A stretch of DNA of 64,000 nt, taken from contig JARGSG010000218.1 in the NCBI GenBank assembly GCA_030374805.1, forward strand, positions 186,001 through 250,000, in the 5' to 3' direction. Below, in pieces: positions 57,568-64,000 of the stretch (within the stretch, counting starts at the first letter, position 1; each line of letters opens with the position of its first letter). A program made the position numbers and the translations under genes. The DNA is from Gracilaria gracilis (lineage: Eukaryota; Rhodophyta; Florideophyceae; Gracilariales; Gracilariaceae). The notes beneath the pieces were generated by a model. The model did no database searches, was not told the origin of the DNA, and saw only the letters and a list, made by a program, of their open reading frames with translations.

Positions 57568-59652
57568 TTAGTTTTTCTGAGCAGATTCCGCCTGAGGCGT
57601 GTGCTCAGTGTTCTGAACCATTGATGCCTGGACACCAGCGGCAGAAGCGTCCGCAGCAGCGGTTTAATTCCCCTCGCGAGGGGTACGGGGGTGAGAGGTC
57701 ACCATGTTCTGGGCAATCGGAGCCGCAATTGTGCATGGAATATCCATCTCTGCGCGGATGTACGATGCCATCGGAACAGAAGCCTTCTCCTCCGGTGAAA
57801 GGGATTCGTAGTTAGCAATGACTTGTGCCCATTCACGCATGGTTAAAACGCACTGCGGAGAAGTATGCCCTCGCGTATAGCAGAGGTTAAAGATCAATCC
57901 AACAATGCCATTGACGTTCCGAGTATTCGAGAATCGCACCGCTGGGCGGGAAACTTGCCAGCCAGGCCGTGAGGCCCGGGTTCCACCGTTCTCATATGAC
58001 AGTCGAGGCGGTCGAACTCGGTTCGAATCTGCATACAGCAGTGTATCGTCCGGAGCCGTTGGAAACGAGGCATCCGTGGTTGAAGGAAGCTCCGTTGTCG
58101 GGATTGAAAGCACGTCGCTACGGGCAAAGTGCACCTGATCATACTCTTTATTGGAGTGTTCATCAGCCAGCATTGACGCCGACGGGGTTCCCGATTCCAA
58201 CATCAACGCTTTAGCAGATTTCAACCGGGTACCCGGGACTCGTGAGCGTAGCGCATCGCCTTCGGCGCTTGCATACTGCACCAGTTCCAAGTACGTAGTC
58301 TTACGGTTCTCTTCACGGCGACGGGCCACTAGGGTCCGTATAGCCGGGTCTAGTCCATCAACGAACATGGTACAACGCTCTTGAGCGGAATAAACATTGC
58401 CACAACGGTGGAAGGCCTCATTCAGACGCACCGAGTAATCGGTTTCCGTTTCGCCGGGGCGTTGTTTGGTGTGTCTCAGAGCGAGGATAGCCGACTGGAT
58501 GGCGGTACCAGTGGCATAGGACCTCAGTAGAGACTGAACTGCTTCAGGCCAGCAAGTAACCCCTCCTTCAGAGGCGCGCGATGAACCTCTTACAGAGTTG
58601 TACTGATCTTCCACAAGTCCGCGTAGAAAATAGGGCAGCGCGACAAACGCCTGTCCTTCATTCATCCCAAGGATGTCGGCTTCCGTTACAAAGCGTGATA
58701 GAAAATCCAACACCAAGATGGGATCATCGCCTGTAAACAGTTGATTACGGAGCGACAACTGCATCCGTTTGATACAGTCTTTAACCTTTCCCGTCCCACG
58801 GGGAGTTCTATCCAATGAGGAGTCCTCCAAACGGTAATACCGGTATGACAACAGCTTCTTGTAGAGCAGATTAGTAGGCTTCAACTTTTTTAATCCGGAG
58901 TGCTTCCTTCCCTTCGAGCGGGCGCGTATCACACCTTGGGTGGCTGATGACCGCTTTGAGCGTGAGGAACGCTCACGAGGGGCTTCTTCTACCGACGAGT
59001 CGGATGTATCAGACCCGGTTGACCGGCGAGAAGAAAGAGAAGATGCTGACGAATCAGAGTCGTAGTTCTTCCGCTCTTTGCGTGCTTTGGATCCACTGAC
59101 CTTCTTGTCACGGTGTGAAACAGCAACCGGCTCAGCCGTGCGATTGGCTCCAACCAGGACGGTTTATTCCACCGTTTCTAAACGGGCGCCGAGGCGAGTA
59201 AACTTCTCAGCCACGTCCTCCACAAAATTAGCGGGTCCTCCGAAAGCTTTCGAGAGGGAGTTGACATCGCCACGCAATACGCGGAGATCCTCAGAAAAGT
59301 CCTGCAAAGCAGTGTCATTCACCTTCTTTCGAAGTAGCGACAACTCCTTAGCAAGGGTACCATGGGCAGCCCGCGTGGAGCGGAGCTGCTCTTCTACAGT
59401 TAAGGGGGGGGTGTCATTGACAGTAGCCCTCAGAGGTGCCTCAAGGGCGGGACCAGCAACGGCAGGAGCCGGTCCATCACCTCGATGAGGGTTGATCAAC
59501 GACGTGGGCGGAAGTCGAGTGGTCGTCGGCACAGCTTCAGTAGCCGGCATCCCTTCGGTCCGGGACCGTGAACGGGTGGGGATCCGTGACAGAAGTGGCG
59601 GATCCGATCTTCCAGTCTGACTGCGTGTCTTCGGACGATCTGATAGAGTCAT
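57568..59652 (-). pseudogene. gypsy 2 gag
   Basis: ATG at 59652; one frame to TAA 57570-57568, 695 codons, with in-frame TAA at 59166-59164 and 57666-57664. N-terminal third is basic then a coiled coil (LRSTRAAHGTLAKELSLLRK, LRVLRGDVNSL). A Ser/Asp and Ser/Arg-rich linker follows across the first stop (SDSSASSLSSRRS). The capsid-like part contains LLYKKLLSYRYYRL, DDPILVLDFLSRF and ADILGMNEGQAFVALPYFLR, closely matched by the gag at 62903. No CCHC knuckle of standard form; FNLCYTRGHTSPQC near the end is a possible variant. The last 32 codons overlap the pol frame. Confidence 0.8.
57571..57577 (-). promoter_or_regulatory. Candidate -1 ribosomal frameshift site at gag/pol
   Basis: The minus strand reads GAAAAAC directly before the gag terminator TAA (57570-57568). 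Pol is in the -1 frame and open across this point. The heptamer is close to the slippery A AAA AAC but has G first. Confidence 0.45.
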
Positions 59653-59791
59653 GACAAGAACAACCGTACAACGAGATAATAGACAGCCAATTGGCTGGGA
59701 CTTCTAATGAACTTCCAAATGGAGACTAGGACAAAAGGACTAACCTCGCCACGAGTGAATTCACGAGTGAATCTTCCGACAAAACCAGTCT

Positions 59792-59809
59792 TTCTAAGTC
59801 GGGAGACCA
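59792..59809 (-). promoter_or_regulatory. Primer-binding site of gypsy 2
   Basis: TGGTCTCCCGACTTAGAA on the minus strand, 2 nt after the 5' LTR. The TGG complements a tRNA 3' CCA end. Identical 18-mer at 62759-62776. The tRNA is not identified. Confidence 0.8.
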
Positions 59810-59811
59810 CT

Positions 59812-60662
59812 TGTGGAGCAACGCCTTTGGCGGGAAAAGCGCAGGCTCACGAAGACGTTCGGAATCTTCCCGTCGACAGGGCAGTACAGGGAACGGAGCA
59901 CTCCGGGAATGACACAGCTAAGCCGTGGGTAAATCCGAGGTCAAACCACCACGACAAGCGTCGGAGCGTTAGGCTGATTAGTAGTCGGTAGAGATCCACG
60001 TTTTCACACGGTCACGAGATGAGTCCTCGAAAGAGAGTAGCACGGCAACGACAAGGTGTCGGAAACGGGCCACTGAGAACAGGGCAAAAAGAAAAACCCA
60101 AAAAAAGGAGAAAGCAAACCACCGGAGTGGGGTAGAGAGAGAGAGAATAAAGCAAACCCAATACAGGGGCGAGTATACAACAATAGGTCGGAACAAGACA
60201 CACAAATAGTGGTTATACTCTGAGCGCCACAAGGGTGGGTAACTATACGTGAACAACGCAGTCGCCACTCCACTTGGAGGTGAACAATCCGCGAAGGCGT
60301 GATAGTTAGAGCCAGAAGTCCTTGCTTGGCAAGGGGCAGTTTACTTGGGGGAGCGGTGCTCAACCCTCTAAGTACTGAGCTCGGCGCACCACTGACAGTG
60401 GGTGCGCCGGGGAAATAATCTATAAAATATCTAAATAAATACAGCAATGCTGGGTGCACTGCCTCCGGCATATCCGTGCTACACGTGTGCTATTCACACC
60501 CGCTAAGCGGCGCCTCGAGCCGTACAATCCACGTGTACATGTGTGGAAATTACCTCAGCGAGGTGACACGCTAATAGCGGTGTAGCTCATATATATCTAC
60601 TAACGCATGATGCGGAAATTAACTAAGTACCTCAAATCGCCTCCAAGGAGTGTTGTCCTTCA
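59812..60662 (-). repeat. gypsy 2, 5' LTR
   Basis: 851 bp, same length as 49288-50138, and about 97% identical by eye. Adjoins copia pol at 60663. Confidence 0.92.
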
Positions 60663-61868
60663 GTAGTGTTGGCCCTTAAGCCTCTCTATGGCATACCGGA
60701 GAGCGGTCCGCATTGGTTTTTAACCTACCAAACGCACCATAAGGATTTGCTCCACATGAATGCAACCAAAGTAGACCCATGCGTTTTATACCGCAGGCAA
60801 GGAGACTACTTAGACGGAGTTACTGCAATTCAAGTGGATGATTCGTTTGGTCGAGGTTCATCCGGATTTCTTGACGAAGAGGAAAAGCAGTGCCGTTTTA
60901 AATCGAAGCCGCGCAAGGTGGTAATGAAGAGTGAAAGTGGCGTATTCAACGGCGTGCACATTGCCAAGGCGGAGAATGCAACGTACACTATGACACAGAA
61001 TGAAAAGTTGGAATCACTTAAAGCAGTCGAGAACGCTGAAGAGTTCAAAAGTGTTCGTGCAGCAGCACAGTATATTGGCAACTGCGTTCGTCCAGATATT
61101 TGCGCTGCAGTTCAGCTGATTGCTACAGGTTCTGATGCACCAACTTCCGATCAGATGAAGGCTCTCAACGCTGTTGTGAAACATTGTCACTCCACGAGCA
61201 ATACTGGTTTGCGCTACGTCCCACTAGATTTGGATTTTGTTCGTTTGGTGTTGTTCTCGGACGCATCGTTTGCTAACACTGCAGATTTGAAGTCTCAGAT
61301 GGGATTTGTCCTTCTCATGGTAGACAAATATGAACACGTTAACATACTGCACTATGGAAGCTCGCGCTGCAAAAGAGTTGCACGTTCTGTGATGACAGCT
61401 AAGATACACGCACTAGTGTATGGGTTTGATAATGCCTACATTGCGAAGGACATGCTATCCGAAGTACTTGGTGGAACGGTCAAGGTTGACGGTTATGTAG
61501 ATTCTCGGGCATTGTTTAATGTCATTGCGAAGAATGCCGGAACGCTCGAGAAACGTCTTCAGATCGATGTGTGTGCTCTTCGTGAGAGCCACAAGAAAGG
61601 TAAAATAAGCAGCTTATCTTGGATACCAAGCATTCACAACATCGCCGATGCTCTTACAAAGGCCTGTAACTGGACGGAACAAGCTTTGTGGAGAATGATG
61701 CAGTACAACAGGTTTAATGTTGATGCAAAAGAATGGGTTCGCAAGTTCGAAGATATTTCTGTGGAGCAATGGCAATTCGATGTCGGCACAATGAAGGTTC
61801 TCATAATGGAGCTCTATCCATTAAGCCCTGACGTGTCAGACTATGAATATGGACCCCGTTTCGGGTGA
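60663..61868 (+). pseudogene. 5'-truncated copia 2: RT end and RNase H
   Basis: Open 400-codon frame starting abruptly at the gypsy LTR: LALKPLYGIPESGPHW and QVDDSFGRG of RT, then RNase H with VLFSDASFAN, SVMTAKIHALVYGFD, VDSRALFNVIAK and PSIHNIADALTK, ending at TGA 61866-61868. It differs from the first copia family (no MFLDAS/IDEGKVL form). In RNase H the usual AEI.AL reads AKIHAL, a Glu-to-Lys change at a catalytic position. gag, protease, integrase and the RT N-terminus are missing. A gypsy 3 LTR begins 12 bp after the stop. Confidence 0.8.
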
Positions 61869-61880
61869 AATTGGAAATAT

Positions 61881-62755
61881 TGTTGGGACGTACCTTGTTA
61901 GGTGAATCGGGGATAGAACCTGTGAAATAGGTGTACAGTAGGGCCTTGTGGTATATTTGTCCAAATATTTGGCGTCACACCCGCTGGGTAGATACTGTGG
62001 CACCCTGACATTGGGTTGTCCACGTGTAGAGCCCCCTGGGAGTGCGCAGCCATAGATACAGTAGATAGTATATATGCTCGGGCGATCTCGCCCTGGAGCC
62101 ACTAAGTAAAACTCACCTGAGTCGTATCTTCTTCTTGAAGTACGTGGTCTTCATCCCGAAGGCTGGGCCATGGTTGCTACTGCCTACGTAGGTTCACGAC
62201 TCCTCTAAGGAGAGTAACCACGACTGGTCTCGGTACAATCACCCCTCAGGGTCCCTAAGGAAGTTCTTTACTACCAGTCTCTGGCTTGTTTCGCTGCTTA
62301 CCCCAGTATCAGGTCGTATTTGTTGTCGTTCACCGAGGTACCAAATCTTTGTTTAGTTCATCGTTTTCCTGGTGCAGGTCTCGTTTCCGCCTCTGTATAG
62401 AGTTATATTTGGACACACGTGTGTGTGTGTCTCGTTCCGCTATCGGCCCTGTCCCCGCCGTTAGCACGGGCCGTAGCTTCGCTTGTGTGGTTCTCCGTAG
62501 GAGCACTACACCGTCTTACGGCACCGATCGCTCCACTTCTGGACTCGTTCTTTCTTGATCCGTCGCCGGTTATTCCTCTTTAGGCCCACGCTCTTCTTTA
62601 CCTCTGCAGGCTATTCCAGTACCGTCTCCGGTTTGCACCCGGCTGCCACGCGGCACGCGCACGGGCAGAGGGCTCTAATTCTGAGTTCGCCCTTTTGTGG
62701 GAGCAGGACTCGGACACCCTGGTGGACACGTACCCTCTTTGGGGTTTGCTCTACA
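61881..62755 (+). repeat. Putative 5' LTR of gypsy 3 (about 875 bp)
   Basis: The end is fixed by the primer site at 62759 (LTR end CTACA at 62755). The start TGTTGGGACG at 61881 is chosen as the first TG after the copia stop giving a length near that of gypsy 2; the partner LTR is outside the window. TATATA near 62069. Confidence 0.55.
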
Positions 62756-62758
62756 TTC

Positions 62759-62776
62759 TGGTCTCCCGACTTAGAA
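62759..62776 (+). promoter_or_regulatory. Primer-binding site of gypsy 3
   Basis: TGGTCTCCCGACTTAGAA, identical to the gypsy 2 site, 3 nt after the LTR. Confidence 0.8.
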
Positions 62777-62902
62777 GAGTCTAGTGGATTAGAGCCTGAA
62801 AAGAAAGTTTAATTGACGTCGTACTCATAAGAGTTCGAAACTAGAAGTTTGTTGTTGTTTTTGAAGTTGTTTCCCCCACTTGGGTTTATTTCTGTCACTG
62901 GA

Positions 62903-64000
62903 ATGAGATCCAGAAAACGGCCAAGTCCGTCCAAGGCCCGTTCTGTCGGTTCTGGTTTACCCCCGCAAGCGCGGTCAGTTCCTGAACCGCTATCGGTGAA
63001 AGAGAAGAAATCCGGGAGCCGGAAACAACGGTCGAAGACGTCTGATGCCCCAGTGGCCGGGCCCCCTTCCATTCCTCTGGAAGGACCCTTATCCGCTGCT
63101 GCGGCAAGTGACGCAGTATTATCCGAATTGGATACTCAAGTTCGCATGCTTGAGGCCCAGAGTGCGGTGAGAACTAGCTCTCAAGCTGCACTCAAAAAGG
63201 AGGTCGAATCGCTTCGCGAGGAAGTGAAAGACGCTCAAATGAGAGATTTTTCGGGAGAAATCCAGCTCCTGAGACAGGAAATGAACTCAATTCTGGAGTG
63301 CTTTGGTTCCCCACAGGGTTTCGTGGATGCCTATCATCGGACAATGGAAGAGTTCCGTGCCACAACGGATCGAATTCACGCTCGTCTAGGTACCCTCGAA
63401 GCCATTATTAGGATGGATGAAGAAGTAGAAGTCCCCCCACGGGAGAAGTCTGTTTCGAAAGATTTCCTTCATCACTCTGATAAGAAGAGCCATCGCAAGT
63501 CCTCAAAAGAGTTTCGCCACCACGTGGATTCGTCTGACTCTGACTCTGACTCTGACAGCTCGGACAGCTCGTCATCGTCGTCGTCGTCATCGTCCGTTGC
63601 CTCGGAAGGTAGTCGTCGTCGACATTCTCGATCGTCCCGTTCAAGGGCCACGTTTACCTCTCAAGGTGCAATTCGTACCCGGGAGAAGGGAGCTAAGTGT
63701 CCTGGTCTTAAGGAGTTGAAGCCTATGAATCCGCTTTATCGGAAGTTGTTATCGTACCGTTACTATCGGTTACAGAAGTCCGAAGGGAAGAGAACCTCTA
63801 GAAGTACCGAAAAGGTGAGGGCCCACATCCGTTAGCTCAGCGTGACACTCAAGAATCGCGAGTTTACAGGAGAAGACCCCATCCGGGTGCTGGATTTCTT
63901 CTCTAGGTTCGTTCATGAAGCCGATATTCTCGGAATGACGGAGGGACAGGCGTACATTGCCCTCCCCTATTACCTGAAAGGTCAGGCTGAAGACCAGTTT
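62903..64000 (+). pseudogene. gypsy 3 gag, partial
   Basis: ATG at 62903 (an upstream in-frame non-ATG extension is open). Basic N-terminus (MRSRKRPSPSKARS), coiled coil (LKKEVESLREEVKDAQMRDF), then an Asp/Ser repeat (DSDSDSDSSDSSSSSS, from (GACTCT)n at about 63535-63600) and Arg/Ser-rich stretch, like a splicing-factor RS domain. The capsid part LYRKLLSYRYYRL follows. TAG at 63833-63835 stands where gypsy 2 has Gln (a CAG-to-TAG change), and the frame then continues to the window end (DPIRVLDFFSRF, ADILGMTEGQAYIALPYYLK). Confidence 0.8.

Larger units (their letters stand above)
52307..57609 (-). pseudogene. gypsy 2 pol: PR, RT, RNase H, IN, GPY/F, chromodomain
   Basis: Open in one frame from about 57609 to a TAA at 52309-52307, broken only by TAG 53876-53878, TAA 52949-52951 and TAG 52508-52510. 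Protease TVLDTDAGPNFI; RT with VYLDDVIVFSD (about 55870); RNase H (TVDTDSSDYQVG, KECLAVVWAL, VYTDHSSLRW, QADALSRLP); integrase zinc finger (GHVGGRKLY, CPECARNR) and core with LLSDNGKQF and NGQAERFNR. The first integrase Asp, usually VAIDIL, is Lys (codon 54481-54479). A GPY/F-like module (GDYVFIREEYW..KLSPVADGPFK) follows the first stop, then a long polar linker, then a chromodomain (YMQYLVRWYGYEPEADSDEP) near 52460-52360. Defective. Confidence 0.85.
49288..60662 (-). mobile_element. Chromodomain Ty3/gypsy element 2 with antisense ORF
   Basis: Two 851-bp LTRs (49288-50138, 59812-60662) differing at about 30 positions by eye (about 97%). Minus-strand order: 5' LTR, primer site 59809-59792, gag 59652-57568, pol to 52307, polypurine tract, 3' LTR. 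A 652-codon plus-strand ORF sits between pol and the 3' LTR. Flanks GTTTT (left) and GTAGT (right) do not form a target duplication, and they are unrelated sequences: repeat R2 on the left, copia pol on the right. Five in-frame stops and a changed integrase residue make it defective. Confidence 0.92.
61881..64000 (+). mobile_element. gypsy element 3, 5' part (runs off the window)
   Basis: A 5' LTR, primer site and gag on the plus strand. gag and the 18-nt primer site match gypsy 2, but the LTR does not align visibly, so it is a sister family. The 3' end is beyond the window. Confidence 0.75.

Noticed and set aside
1-64000. CRISPR array, bacterial operon, rRNA or tRNA genes
   Set aside because: No regularly spaced direct repeats, no Shine-Dalgarno-led gene strings, and no complete tRNA or rRNA signature seen; introns and element types are eukaryotic.

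Overview
The window is eukaryotic and consists almost entirely of transposable elements in successive states of decay; no clear single-copy host gene is intact. Short GT-AG introns (54-66 nt, one with a TACTAAC branch site), TATA boxes, chromodomain Ty3/gypsy and Ty1/copia elements and DDE transposases of types I associate with algae and stramenopiles suggest a repeat-rich algal or protist genome. A red macroalga is my best guess, but the sequence does not prove it.

Layout. 0.26-14.9 kb: piggyBac-like TTAA-flanked non-autonomous elements (263-507, 512-2477, 13726-14889) around a complete 384-bp-LTR copia element (2635-13377, minus strand, TSD acgag). That copia was split by a young gypsy element (5336-10745, TSD gaatt) with an uninterrupted gag-pol frame. 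15.0-15.9 kb: first copy of an unrecognised protein family that recurs at 39-40, 44-45 and 46.5-47 kb, once directly upstream of a DDE transposase. 16.6-28.7 kb: a GC-richer block of broken genes. A minus-strand protein joins a group-beta DNA amino-methyltransferase to a SET-like domain. Divergent from it is a plus-strand protein ending in a 2-oxoglutarate/Fe(II) dioxygenase domain. About 2 kb of foldback and terminal-repeat-like DNA lies between them. A ketopantoate-reductase-like pseudogene and a Gly-rich coiled-coil reading frame follow. 29.0-33.4 kb: a large piggyBac-like DDE transposase pseudogene that also carries a PD-(D/E)XK-like segment. 35.7-47.2 kb: AT-rich graveyard of two further DDE transposase families and the companion family. 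49.3-60.7 kb: an 11.4-kb chromodomain gypsy element (minus strand) with 851-bp LTRs, a gag/pol -1 overlap, three copies of its polypurine tract, and a 652-codon intact ORF on the OPPOSITE strand just inside its 3' LTR. 60.7-61.9 kb: a 5'-truncated second copia. 61.9 kb-end: the 5' part of a third gypsy element related to the second.

The genes are mobile-element machinery (gag, protease, RT, RNase H, integrase, transposase) plus possible epigenetic cargo (DNA methyltransferase, SET-like, dioxygenase, chromodomains, a Tudor-like domain). Most are inactivated, many by in-frame stops that a single C-to-T change could have produced. Exceptions with open frames are the gag-pol at 5715-10322, the antisense ORF at 50174-52132 and the spliced companion gene at 44074-44965.
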